DNA from: Flavobacterium nitratireducens
GTDB lineage: Bacteria > Bacteroidota > Bacteroidia > Flavobacteriales > Flavobacteriaceae
Direction of reading: 5' to 3'
NCBI RefSeq assembly: GCF_029625335.1
Contig: NZ_CP121111.1
Span: 1,302,001-1,366,000, forward strand
Length of the DNA: 64,000 nt
Shown: positions 28,976 through 38,541 of the stretch, piece by piece
Numbering within the stretch: the stretch's first letter is position 1
How the letters are laid out: every line of letters starts with the position of its first letter
The notes under the pieces: generated by a model
Seen by the model: the letters and a program-made list of their open reading frames with translations, nothing else
Told to the model about the DNA's origin: nothing
Databases searched by the model: none
Position numbers and translations under genes: made by a program

Positions 28976-30943
28976 TCATTTATCCAACACCTCATAAGTA
29001 GAGTTCATACTTTTGAACTCAGGAACTATTCGTTTCATTTTTGCCACGATGGCTTCCTTATTATGAAAATTTGCGATGGTAATTAGTTCTTCTATTTCGT
29101 CATGCAAAATTTCAAATTCTTCCTGAATTTCTTCAGCAATCATAATTTTTTGGTGATGAGTTGGGATGGTTTTAGAAGTATCGTTGAGTAATTCTTCATA
29201 CAACTTTTCACCTGGACGCAAACCAACTATCTTGATTTTAATGTCTTGATCCGGAACAAAGCCTGCTAATTTGATCATTTTTCGAGCTAAATCAATAATT
29301 TTCACGGGTTTGCCCATATCAAAGATATAAATTTCTCCTCCTTTGCCCATTGCTCCTGCTTCTAATACCAACTGACAAGCTTCAGGAATGGTCATAAAAT
29401 ACCGAATAATATCTGGATGTGTAATGGTTATAGGTCCTCCTTCGGCAATTTGTTTAGTAAACAATGGTACAACTGAACCGTTAGAACCCAAGACATTACC
29501 AAATCGAGTAGTAATAAATTTGGTACTCATAGCGGTTTTATTAGCAACTGATTTTAACTGTAAGGATTGTACATATTTTTCAGCAATTCGCTTACTAGCT
29601 CCCATGACATTACTAGGATTTACTGCTTTATCTGTAGAAACCATAACAAAACTTTTCACTTTGTATTGGCAAGATAAATTGGCTACATTTAGAGTTCCCT
29701 CCACGTTAGTCAAGATCGCCTGAGAAGGATTTTCTTCCATAAGCGGAACGTGTTTATAAGCTGCCGCATGGTATACCACTTCTGGACGATAGTCTTTAAA
29801 AATGCGTTCAATAGTGTCTTTGTTTCTAATATCCGCTACTATTGTCTGAATGATTGAATTTGTATTTAAAGCCATGAGTTCTAAAGACAGATTATGCAAA
29901 GGTGTTTCGGCCTGATCCACAGCAATAATCTTTGTGGGTTTAAAAAACAATACCTGTCTAACAATTTCACTACCGATAGAACCAGCTGCACCAGTTATCA
30001 ATATTGTACACTCCTTAATTTGTTTTGAGATCGATTTACTATCTAAAACTATTGGTTTTCTATCCAGTAAGTCTTCAATCTGTATACTTTTTACTTTTTG
30101 AGAAATCTCTTTTTGATTTTCCCAATCTGTAATGGCAGGTACAACATAAACCTTATAATTGAGTTCTAAACATTGTTCTACGATAACCAATCGCTCTTCT
30201 TTAGACAAACTTTTATCCGCAATAATAACCCCCTCTGCTCCCACAGAACGCATTAAAGTAGGCAACTTTTTCTTTTGAATTAAAATAGGTAAGTCCATCA
30301 TTCGTTTAGACGAATTTTGACTGTTCCTGTCTACAAAACCAACGATTTTAAAACGGGTTGGGATCTCAAGTTTTAATGATTTAGCTACAGCTAGAGCATT
30401 AGCATCGGTACCATAAATAAGGGTCCTTGGTAAATTGATACGATTTTTTTCTGAAAAAACTTGTTCAAAAACTTGTTTCACTACCACACGATACATGAAT
30501 AAACCACAAAAAGAGAGAATCATGTATATAAATAAAGCGGTGTTTAAATATATTTTAGTAGCATAAAAAAATTCATAAACTGCATTTCCTGAAACAAAAA
30601 TGAAAAAGACCGAAACTTGAGAAAATAATAATTTAATAGCATCGGTATAGGAAGAATACCTAATAATACCAGCATATGTTCTGAAAATCCAAAAAAAGTA
30701 AAGGTTAACACCTACTAATAAACAAATAAATTTAAGCTTGTTCTCAAAAGAAATAAAATGCAAGCCTATACCATTAATTATTAACTTTGTGAAGAAAAAA
30801 CTAGCAATTAAGACTGCTAAATCGATAGCTAAAACTATCCATCTGGGCAAATAACTTAAATTTCTTATATTAAGAATTAAATTATTTCCAGAAGAAAAAG
30901 GCAATATTAACCTTTTAAAATCTTGTTTCGTATAATTATTCAA
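28976..30943 (-). CDS. PglF/WbpM/CapD-like UDP-GlcNAc 4,6-dehydratase
   Basis: 655 residues. Four hydrophobic segments in the first 160 residues, a CoA-binding-like Rossmann region (TLIYGTDANALAVAKSL), then the SDR domain: ILITGAAGSIGSEIVRQ, VYHAAAYKHVPLMEENP and VSTDKAVNPSNVMGASKRIA. The catalytic Tyr of classical SDRs is Met (MxxxK), as in the membrane-bound 4,6-dehydratases. The family makes the UDP-4-keto-6-deoxy sugar used by PglE/PglD-type enzymes, whose candidates are at 38542 and 39699. It lies 137 bases downstream of rmlA. Confidence 0.92.
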   Translation of the reverse strand: MNNYTKQDFKRLILPFSSGNNLILNIRNLSYLPRWIVLAIDLAVLIASFFFTKLIINGIGLHFISFENKLKFICLLVGVNLYFFWIFRTYAGIIRYSSYTDAIKLLFSQVSVFFIFVSGNAVYEFFYATKIYLNTALFIYMILSFCGLFMYRVVVKQVFEQVFSEKNRINLPRTLIYGTDANALAVAKSLKLEIPTRFKIVGFVDRNSQNSSKRMMDLPILIQKKKLPTLMRSVGAEGVIIADKSLSKEERLVIVEQCLELNYKVYVVPAITDWENQKEISQKVKSIQIEDLLDRKPIVLDSKSISKQIKECTILITGAAGSIGSEIVRQVLFFKPTKIIAVDQAETPLHNLSLELMALNTNSIIQTIVADIRNKDTIERIFKDYRPEVVYHAAAYKHVPLMEENPSQAILTNVEGTLNVANLSCQYKVKSFVMVSTDKAVNPSNVMGASKRIAEKYVQSLQLKSVANKTAMSTKFITTRFGNVLGSNGSVVPLFTKQIAEGGPITITHPDIIRYFMTIPEACQLVLEAGAMGKGGEIYIFDMGKPVKIIDLARKMIKLAGFVPDQDIKIKIVGLRPGEKLYEELLNDTSKTIPTHHQKIMIAEEIQEEFEILHDEIEELITIANFHNKEAIVAKMKRIVPEFKSMNSTYEVLDK

Positions 30944-31079
30944 GAATACTCTATTTTATTATATTAACAATAACAAATATAAACATTAACGATTAAAACA
31001 TCTAAAGTAATAAATTTCAACCTATTATAGATTTACTAAACCTACAAACATTCATTTCAAACAAAAAAAATGTAATTAA

Positions 31080-31949
31080 TCAAAATTTATGTTTTAATAA
31101 TCCTAGCAAATACTCTCCATAACCTGATTTTTTTAAAGGTTCGGCCAAACTTTGTAATTGAATGTCGGATATAAAACCTTGACGCCAAGCTATCTCTTCA
31201 ATACATCCTACTTTTAATCCTTGTCGTTCTTCAATAACTTGTACAAATTGTCCTGCTTGCATCAAACTATTAAATGTTCCTGTATCTAGCCAAGCGGTTC
31301 CTCTACTCAAGATACCTACTTTTAATTTGCCTTGTTCTAAATAGGCTTTGTTCACATCGGTTATTTCATACTCGCCTCTGGCACTAGGTTGAATATTTTT
31401 GGCAATCTCCACTACCGAATTATCATAAAAATACAAACCTGGTACGGCATAATTCGATTTAGGCTGTAATGGTTTTTCTTCGATTGAAATGGCTTTTAGT
31501 TCTTTGTCAAATTCAACTACACCATATCGTTCAGGATCCGAAACATGATAAGCAAAAACGACTCCACCATCTGGATTGGTATTGGATTGTAACAATTCAT
31601 CCATATTGGAGCCAAAGAAAATATTATCACCCAAAACCAAAGCAACACTATCCTTACCTATAAATTCTTCTCCAATCACAAAAGCCTGAGCTAAACCATT
31701 TGGGATTGCTTGTTCGGCATAACTAAATTGACAGCCAATAGCAGATCCATCCCCTAACAACTTTTTAAAATTAGGTAAATCGTGGGGTGTTGAAATAATT
31801 AAAATCTCATTAATTCCCGCAGTCATTAAAGTGGACAATGGATAATAAATCATTGGCTTGTCATACACAGGCATCATTTGCTTACTCACCGCTAAAGTAA
31901 GTGGATGCAAACGTGTACCTGAACCTCCGGCTAGTATAATTCCTTTCAT
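31080..31949 (-). CDS. rmlA: Glucose-1-phosphate thymidylyltransferase
   Basis: 289 residues, standard length. [20 protein letters not shown] at the N-terminus, [36 protein letters not shown] and [14 protein letters not shown]. First step of dTDP-L-rhamnose synthesis, making dTDP-glucose. Last gene of the C-D-B-A order. A short heptamer stretch (31960-31990) precedes it. Confidence 0.97.
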   Translation of the reverse strand: MKGIILAGGSGTRLHPLTLAVSKQMMPVYDKPMIYYPLSTLMTAGINEILIISTPHDLPNFKKLLGDGSAIGCQFSYAEQAIPNGLAQAFVIGEEFIGKDSVALVLGDNIFFGSNMDELLQSNTNPDGGVVFAYHVSDPERYGVVEFDKELKAISIEEKPLQPKSNYAVPGLYFYDNSVVEIAKNIQPSARGEYEITDVNKAYLEQGKLKVGILSRGTAWLDTGTFNSLMQAGQFVQVIEERQGLKVGCIEEIAWRQGFISDIQLQSLAEPLKKSGYGEYLLGLLKHKF

Positions 31950-32029
31950 TTCTTAAAGTTATGAGATATGGGTTATGAGTTATAAGTTTGTACCCTACAA
32001 AGACAAATAACCCATAAGATTATTAAAAA

Positions 32030-33076
32030 TCAAGAATACTGTTTTTGATAATAAGAAGCATAGGCTCCCGAAGTCACATTATCTAACCACTCTTGGTTGT
32101 TCATGTACCAGTTAACCGTTTTTTCTAAGCCTTCTTCAAAAGTTACTGAGGGTTTCCATCCTAATTCTTTATTGATTTTCGTGGCATCAATCGCATAACG
32201 AAGGTCATGACCAGGACGATCTTTTACATAAGTAATTAATCGCTCTGAAGTTCCAGCAACTCTACCTAATTTTTCGTCCATGATTTTGCAAAGTAACTTT
32301 ACCAAATCAATATTCTGCCATTCGTTAAAACCACCAATATTATAGGTGTCATGATTTTTACCTTCATGAAAAACCAAATCAATAGCCACCGCATGGTCTT
32401 CTACAAAAAGCCAGTCACGGGTATATTTTCCATCACCATAAACTGGTAGAGCTTTATTATTAATGATGTTATTAATAAACAATGGAATTAATTTTTCTGG
32501 AAAATGATTCGGTCCATAATTATTAGAACAATTAGTCAACACATAAGGCAAACCATAGGTTTCTCCATAGGCACGCACAAAATGGTCCGAACTCGCTTTA
32601 GAAGCCGAATAAGGGGAATTAGGATCATAGGCTGTGGTTTCTGTGAATAAGCCTTCTGCTCCTAAACTTCCATACACCTCATCAGTACTGATATGATAAA
32701 AGCGTTTTCCTTTTTGATTATCTTTCCAACAATTTTTTGCAGCATTCAATAAATTAACGGTTCCAATTACATTGGTTTTTACAAATGCCATCGGATCGGT
32801 TATGGAACGATCTACATGCGATTCGGCGGCTAAATGCAACACTCCATCAAATTGATGTTCATCAAAAAGAGCGTTGATGAAATTTTCATCTACAATATCT
32901 CCTTTTATAAAAGTATAATTGGGCGCTTTTTCAATATCGGCAATATTCTCTAAATTTCCCGCATAGGTTAAAGCATCCAAATTAAAAATTTGGTATTCAG
33001 GATACCTCGTTACAAATCGTCTTACAACATGAGAACCAATAAATCCAGCCCCACCGGTAATTAGTATTTTTTTCAT
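32030..33076 (-). CDS. rmlB: dTDP-glucose 4,6-dehydratase
   Basis: About 348 residues from ATG 33076 (MKKILITGGAGFIGSHVVRR). The frame is open a further 33 codons upstream, but those residues precede the Rossmann start and are not family-like. Catalytic motif HISTDEVYGSLG, then YSASKASSDHFVRAYGETYG with YxxxK, and GPNHFPEKLIPLFINN. Second step of dTDP-L-rhamnose synthesis. Confidence 0.97.
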   Translation of the reverse strand: MKKILITGGAGFIGSHVVRRFVTRYPEYQIFNLDALTYAGNLENIADIEKAPNYTFIKGDIVDENFINALFDEHQFDGVLHLAAESHVDRSITDPMAFVKTNVIGTVNLLNAAKNCWKDNQKGKRFYHISTDEVYGSLGAEGLFTETTAYDPNSPYSASKASSDHFVRAYGETYGLPYVLTNCSNNYGPNHFPEKLIPLFINNIINNKALPVYGDGKYTRDWLFVEDHAVAIDLVFHEGKNHDTYNIGGFNEWQNIDLVKLLCKIMDEKLGRVAGTSERLITYVKDRPGHDLRYAIDATKINKELGWKPSVTFEEGLEKTVNWYMNNQEWLDNVTSGAYASYYQKQYS

Positions 33077-33195
33077 TTCTATTTTTTCTCGCGAATTAAA
33101 TCGAATTTTATACGAATTAATCCAAATTTTTGAAATTAAATATTCTTTTTTGTTTACTCCGTTTAAAAGGAGCAAAGATTTAGTACATTATTATT

Positions 33196-33310
33196 AAATT
33201 TTCGGCTCCCTTTAGGGCTGGGGAAAGCGAAAATTTATGTTTTCTTTCGGAGACTCAGTCACTAAAATTTCTTTTTCTTTCCCCTCCCTAAAGGGTGGAA
33301 AAAGAAATTT
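33196..33310. repeat. Two palindromes between rmlB and rmlD
   Basis: 33196-33236 is the TTTTCGGCTCCC-type palindrome. 33265-33310 has perfect 13-base arms (AAATTTCTTTTTC with its complement) around a CCCT...AGGG core. Heptamers of the CTTCTAA type follow to 33350. They may weaken transcription between the two rml genes. Confidence 0.75.
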
Positions 33311-33332
33311 GCTAACTCCTAACTTCCAGCTT

Positions 33333-34193
33333 CTAACTTCTAACTTTCAATAATTCCATACACTTCCTCAAACTTTCTTTATAATCCGGAACTACCACCC
33401 CAAAAGTATTTTTAATCTTAGTTTTATCTAATAAAGAATAAGCAGGTCGTTTTGCTGGTGTTGGATAAGCTGAAGAAGGTATTCCGTTAACCTCACAATC
33501 AAAATTACCTATTTCTTGAATCGCTAAAGCAAATTCGTACCAGCTAATTTCACCTTCATTGGAGAAATTATAAATTCCGGCTTGCCAATTTGAATGATTG
33601 ATAATAGTCAAAATAGCTTGGGCTAAATCGGCGGCGTAAGTTGGACTACCTATTTGGTCATTTACCACATTTAGAGTATCTCTTTCCTGCATTAAACGAG
33701 ACATAGTTTTCACAAAATTATTCCCAAAACTGGAATACACCCATGAAGTTCGAATAATGACTGCATCTGGATTTTGTTTTTGACAAGCTTTTTCTCCAGC
33801 TAGTTTGGTAAGACCATATACATTGATAGGAGCAGTTGGCTCATCTTCAGTCAATGCCACAGCCGAATTTCCATCAAAAACATAATCAGTAGAAATATGG
33901 ATAATTTTACAGCTATTTGTATAACTCCATTGGGCCATAATAGAAACTGCCTTATGATTTAGAACATCTGACAATTCGAATTCAGATTCCGCCTTATCAA
34001 CAGCTGTGTGTGCAGCACAATTAATTAAAATTTGAGGATTAATTTTGGCAATTGCAAGCGTTAAATTTTCTAAATCACATAAGTCTAATTCCTGATAATC
34101 TGTAAAAAACCATTCAAAATCAGTATTTTTTGAAAGTACTCTTAACTCAGAACCCAACTGGCCATTAGCACCAGTAACTAATATTTTACTCAT
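33333..34193 (-). CDS. rmlD: dTDP-4-dehydrorhamnose reductase
   Basis: 286 residues. KILVTGANGQLGSELRVLSK, INCAAHTAVDKAESE, HISTDYVFDGNSA, NVYGLTKLAGEKA with YxxxK, and IIRTSWVYSSFGNNFVKTM. Final reduction to dTDP-L-rhamnose. Complete, with RmlC upstream. Confidence 0.96.
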   Translation of the reverse strand: MSKILVTGANGQLGSELRVLSKNTDFEWFFTDYQELDLCDLENLTLAIAKINPQILINCAAHTAVDKAESEFELSDVLNHKAVSIMAQWSYTNSCKIIHISTDYVFDGNSAVALTEDEPTAPINVYGLTKLAGEKACQKQNPDAVIIRTSWVYSSFGNNFVKTMSRLMQERDTLNVVNDQIGSPTYAADLAQAILTIINHSNWQAGIYNFSNEGEISWYEFALAIQEIGNFDCEVNGIPSSAYPTPAKRPAYSLLDKTKIKNTFGVVVPDYKESLRKCMELLKVRS

Positions 34194-34269
34194 CTAATAT
34201 TCCTAATTAATACGTATTTCACAAATTATTCTAATCACCAACCTATCACTCATCACTGACTATTCATTA

Positions 34270-34818
34270 TTAAAATCCCAAATCAATATCTTTAAAGGCC
34301 GGAAGTATTAAATCTTTTTCTGAAACAATTACTTTATTGGAATCCATTTGCCAGTCAATATTTAATGTAGGATCATCAAAACGAATTCCTCTTTCACTTT
34401 CTTTATGATAGACCTGATCTACTTTATACATAACTGAAGCAGTTTCGCTTAATACCGAAAATCCATGTGCAAAACCATGTGGAATCATTAATTGCTTCTT
34501 GTTCTCGGCGCTTAAAACAATAGAAAAATGTTGACCGTAAGTGGGTGAATTTTTTCGCAAATCAACCGCTACATCCAGAATTTCTCCTTGCAAAACCCGA
34601 ACTAATTTAGCCTGAGCAAAAGGATTGATTTGCAGATGTAACCCTCTAATAACCCCGCGTGTGGAAAATGATTGATTGTCCTGAATGAAATTGTAATGAA
34701 TTCCATTTTCCTGAAATTTCGCCTGATTATAGGCTTCAAAAAAATAACCTCTTTCATCTTTAAAGACAGCAGGTTGAATAACTAATAAATCCTTGATTGT
34801 TGTTTCTTCGATGATCAT
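34270..34818 (-). CDS. rmlC: dTDP-4-dehydrorhamnose 3,5-epimerase
   Basis: 182 residues from ATG 34818 (MIIEETTIKDLLVIQPAVFK). The open frame extends 11 codons further, but the internal start matches the family. Cupin motifs GYFFEAYNQAKF, RGVIRGLHLQ, LDVAVDLRKNSPTYG and PHGFAHGFSVLSETASVMYK are present. Third step of the rhamnose pathway. Confidence 0.96.
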   Translation of the reverse strand: MIIEETTIKDLLVIQPAVFKDERGYFFEAYNQAKFQENGIHYNFIQDNQSFSTRGVIRGLHLQINPFAQAKLVRVLQGEILDVAVDLRKNSPTYGQHFSIVLSAENKKQLMIPHGFAHGFSVLSETASVMYKVDQVYHKESERGIRFDDPTLNIDWQMDSNKVIVSEKDLILPAFKDIDLGF

Positions 34819-34902
34819 TATTTCTATTAAAAATAAAAAACATAAAAACATTATAAAATCAAATCCTATAACTTTTTGATGTTTTTGTAATGTAATTTCT
34901 AA

Positions 34903-37260
34903 TTATATTTTAAAGATTTTTTTATACCAAGGTGTTTTCTCTACTTTCACACCGTAACCATAACCATAACCATAACCTTTCGTAGAGTCGGTATCGTTTA
35001 ACAACATACACATATTTGGTAATTTTTGATCCTTGTGTAAACCGTTTGGTATATCCAACATGCGTTTTTCTAAGAAATTAGCACGGGCTACATAAATAAA
35101 AGTATCAGCATGCTTAGCTATTAAAAGAGTATCCGTTACTAAACTTACAGGAGCGGTATCCACAATAATATAATCATACTGCTTTTTTAATGTTTCAAAT
35201 AAAACATCTACTTTTTTACTCATCAATAATTCGGCTGGATTAGGTGGAATTACCCCTGCTGGCAACACATGAAAATCCTCATAGCCTTTTTGTTGAATAA
35301 TCAAATCCTCTAAACTCAATTCTTTTGAAGACAAATAATTAGTCACCCCTCTATCTGGCAAGGTTAAATACTCATCAAGTCTCGGATTTCTAATATCCAT
35401 CCCTATCAATAATACTTTCTTGCCCGACAATGCAAAAGTAGCAGCCAAATTCACAGAGACAAAAGTTTTTCCTTCTTTAGGAAAAGTCGAAGTCAGGAAA
35501 ATAGTTTTGGCAATGCCTTCTGGCACTTTAGCCAACATGAATTCTAGATTAGTCCTAATAATACGCAAAGCTTCAGCCGAACTCGATCTACTTTCTGACT
35601 GCATAATGGAGGAAGCATCTTCAGATGTAGGTACATCCCCAATAAATGGTATTTGTGTTTTCCCCTCTAAATCCAGACGACTTTTAATTTTTGTATCAAA
35701 TAAATCCATCAGATAAATAATTCCAAATGGAATCAAAAGACCTAATAATAAAGCTGCCAAATAAATAATAGCCTTTTTAGGAGACACCGGCTTTTTAGAC
35801 CCCATGGCCGCATCAATTACTCTGGCATTCGCCTCGGTGGATGCAAGAGAAATAGCGGTCTCTTCGCGTTTCTGTAATAAATACAAATACAATTGTTCCT
35901 TTACTTTTTGCTGACGGTCAATAATACGAAACTGACGCTCCTGTGTAGGGATCTTTTGGATTTTAGAAGCGATCATACCCTCATGAGCATCTAACTTTCT
36001 TTTTTGGATATTCAGACTCGATTGCAAACGCCCCAAACTGGATGATACGCTGGCTTTTAACGCACTGATTTGTTCGTCCAGTTTTATTACTGCAGGATTG
36101 CTTTCTGTGGCCGATTTCAGGATTCTGTTTCGTTCCAATACCAATTGATTATAGGAATTTATCAATCCGGAAGCATTGGTATCTGAAATTAAATTTACCG
36201 GCAATAAATCAGCATTACGACTTTTTTTCATAAAATCCAGCATATTTGCCACCACCTGCAATTGAATATCAACCTCAGCAATTTTTTTATTGTATTCATC
36301 TGAACCTTCAATAAAAAGAGCCGCTTCGGATGGAATATCGGTCAGTTTATTGGATCGCTTAAACGATTCCACATCCTGCTCAACTCCCGCTAACTCTTTG
36401 GTAATCAAATTCAGACGCTCCGCTATAAATTCAGAGGTATGCTCCGATATGATGTTTTTATCCTGAACGGCATTTTCATTATAGTTTTGAACCAAAGTAT
36501 TTAAAAAATCTTCCTCTCGTTCCACTACAGGACTAACCATAGCTAATTCTACCACACTGGAGGTCTTACTCAGAGGAGTCACCTTAAGCCTCCCTCTGAA
36601 ATCTTCCGTTGCGCTTTGTAAAGGAGCAATTATTACATTCAGTTTCAGTTTTTCTGCATTCGATAAAAAGGCTGTTTTGTTAATCGTCAATTCACCAAAA
36701 AGCGTTTCTATCGCTCTTCCATAATGAAACTGCTCTTTCCCCTGCAAAGGATCTTCCTGATCTTCAACCAGGTTTTTTAAGGTAAATGTATCAGTTGATA
36801 GCGACTCAAATTGAAACACAAAAGTATCTTGTAACAAATCCTGAGTTTGTCTTCCTAAAGTTACAACAATTGGTCTCTTCTTGTAGATAACTGTACTTTT
36901 GATCTTACCTTCTGATACTAAAGTAACATTCAAATGTAATTTTTGAATAGTACTTTCCACCAAGGTACGTGACTTGAGAATCTCCACTTCATTATCCAGA
37001 TTATTTTTAAGACCAGTGGTAATCCCCATATCCGCAAAAGCTGAAAGCTCTGAAAGCCCCCCACCTTTTTTCTCATCTTTTACCAGTATCGTAGTACTTA
37101 CCTGGTATTGAGGAACGGCATATCTCAAATATACAAAAGCAATCAAAACTGCCACCAAAACAACCAGTACAAACCATTTCCAGTGTACCAAATATTTATC
37201 TAATTCTGCCCGTAAATGAAATTCCTGTTCCTGACTCTCTTTTGATATATAATTTTCCAT
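34903..37260 (-). CDS. Wzc-type chain-length regulator and BY-kinase (copy 1)
   Basis: 785 residues. An N-terminal Wzz domain with a span at about 30-50, a long periplasmic part with coiled coil, a second span near 500, then the BY-kinase: Walker A STFPKEGKTFVSVNLA, A' LLIGMDIRNPRLD and Walker B YDYIIVDTAP. The C-terminal tyrosine cluster GYGYGYGYGV is the autophosphorylation tail. Works with the Wza-like protein just upstream in polymer length control and export. A second, divergent copy is at 60953. Confidence 0.95.
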   Translation of the reverse strand: MENYISKESQEQEFHLRAELDKYLVHWKWFVLVVLVAVLIAFVYLRYAVPQYQVSTTILVKDEKKGGGLSELSAFADMGITTGLKNNLDNEVEILKSRTLVESTIQKLHLNVTLVSEGKIKSTVIYKKRPIVVTLGRQTQDLLQDTFVFQFESLSTDTFTLKNLVEDQEDPLQGKEQFHYGRAIETLFGELTINKTAFLSNAEKLKLNVIIAPLQSATEDFRGRLKVTPLSKTSSVVELAMVSPVVEREEDFLNTLVQNYNENAVQDKNIISEHTSEFIAERLNLITKELAGVEQDVESFKRSNKLTDIPSEAALFIEGSDEYNKKIAEVDIQLQVVANMLDFMKKSRNADLLPVNLISDTNASGLINSYNQLVLERNRILKSATESNPAVIKLDEQISALKASVSSSLGRLQSSLNIQKRKLDAHEGMIASKIQKIPTQERQFRIIDRQQKVKEQLYLYLLQKREETAISLASTEANARVIDAAMGSKKPVSPKKAIIYLAALLLGLLIPFGIIYLMDLFDTKIKSRLDLEGKTQIPFIGDVPTSEDASSIMQSESRSSSAEALRIIRTNLEFMLAKVPEGIAKTIFLTSTFPKEGKTFVSVNLAATFALSGKKVLLIGMDIRNPRLDEYLTLPDRGVTNYLSSKELSLEDLIIQQKGYEDFHVLPAGVIPPNPAELLMSKKVDVLFETLKKQYDYIIVDTAPVSLVTDTLLIAKHADTFIYVARANFLEKRMLDIPNGLHKDQKLPNMCMLLNDTDSTKGYGYGYGYGVKVEKTPWYKKIFKI

Positions 37261-37271
37261 TAAAAATTGTA

Positions 37272-38056
37272 TTAAAAAGTCCTTAGTAAAATAGCGGCTA
37301 ATGTCATTAACAAAGAACTAATCGAAATTATAACACCGGTATTAGGCCCCACCGCTGAGCCATTAACTTTCACTTTATTAGGTTCAACATAAACAACATC
37401 ATTTTGAGCCAGATAATAAAAAGGCGAATGAATAAAATCGGCTTTGGTAATATCGACACGGTTATAGGATTTTACCCCATCAATTTCCCTTATTATCAAA
37501 ACATTATCCCTTCTGCCATAAATAGTCAAATCTCTTGCTTTACTTATCGCTTCGATCAAAGTAATACGTTCTGACTCTATCTGATAAGTTCCCGGTGAAT
37601 TAACCTCTCCCTGAACCGATACCTTAAAATTGGTAATTCGGAGATTAATAATCGGATTTTTGACATACGTCCCAATTTTATTTTCTAATAAATGGATCAC
37701 TTCGGTACGGCTTAATCCCCCCACTTTCAGTTTTCCCAAAACCGGAAACTGAATATAACCATAGGCATCTACCAAATAGGTTTGAAGTGTTCTTTGTCCC
37801 GTAGATAACAAGGGGTTGGCTGCTGTGGTCACTGACTCAGAAGTCAAATTAAAAGGAGCAGCGATTTCTGGATCTTCTGCAGAAACAATAATCATCAACA
37901 CATCGTCCGGTTGCAGCTTAATTTCATAAGACTCCGCTTTCTCACTCACATTGGTCGTATCTATATTCTGATAGTAAACCACCGAGTTTCGGGAGGCACA
38001 GGAAACAAACAAAGCGACTACAAAAAAAGAAGCGCTTTAGGAAGTAAATATTTCAT
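37272..38056 (-). CDS. Wza-like outer-membrane export lipoprotein (copy 1), signal peptide frameshifted
   Basis: The main frame from 38012 contains SCASRNSVVYYQNIDTTN, a Poly_export domain (QPDDVLMIIVSAEDPEI) and SLBB-like repeats (VQGEVNSPGTYQI), plus a hydrophobic C-terminus. ATG at 38056 gives MKYLLPKALLF, then a stop. One added T at the T7 run (A7 on plus, 38022-38028) yields LLFFVVALFVSCAS, a perfect lipoprotein signal with lipobox VSC. The restored length of about 261 is normal. It lies 12 bases upstream of Wzc copy 1. Confidence 0.9.
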
Positions 38057-38073
38057 TATAATTATTTTTTTTG

Positions 38074-38081
38074 CGAAAGTA
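38074..38081 (-). promoter_or_regulatory. Candidate -7 box upstream of wza copy 1
   Basis: On the minus strand TACTTTCG, one base from TAnnTTTG, 17 bases before the restored ATG at 38056. A new transcription unit starting here would cover wza, wzc and rml. The rest of 38082-38341 shows no gene. Confidence 0.4.
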
Positions 38082-38341
38082 AGCATTTTATAGAAACATC
38101 GAAAATTAGAGTGTTTATCTTACAACAAAAACGAACCCTTATTTTAAACTAAAAGGCAGAAACAAACACATTAACAACATTTTAGTCGACAGAATTTATT
38201 TATCAAAATTTCAAATAAAAACAAGTTTAAAACTTGATAAACATTAGTTTTCTTCTTTTTATCTCTTTTTAATATAAAAAGAGGATTAATGAATCCTGTA
38301 ATAGATATTAATATTTAAGCCGTTGGGTGAAATTATCATAA

Positions 38342-38491
38342 ACGTCAGTTCAGGTGTTTTTTTGCGTAATGAAATGAAGCCATAAATGTTCCGATAGCTA
38401 TCGGCACCAGAACCGTTTTTTATTATAATTTTTCTTGTTTTCGATACTATTTTCTTCCAGAAGCTTCGGGAGAAAATCACTCGAACTGACG
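38342..38491. repeat. Single repeat element with inverted CGTCAGTTCGAGTG ends
   Basis: The left end cgtcagttcaggtg is matched by the inverted right end cactcgaactgacg. Inside is the perfect 14-base palindrome CCGATAGCTATCGG (38391-38404). The ends are the same as those in the 242-bp array at 55250-57830. It lies between the PglE-like gene and wza. A 64-codon minus-strand frame here is an artefact of the repeat. Confidence 0.65.
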
Positions 38492-38541
38492 AAATTTAAT
38501 AATCAAAAACAAATTCGCCTGACGGATTATAGTTAACTTTT

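Noticed and set aside
38286..38480. Minus-strand frame of 64 codons
   Set aside because: It lies wholly within the repeat element at 38342-38491 and its flank, with no conserved motif.
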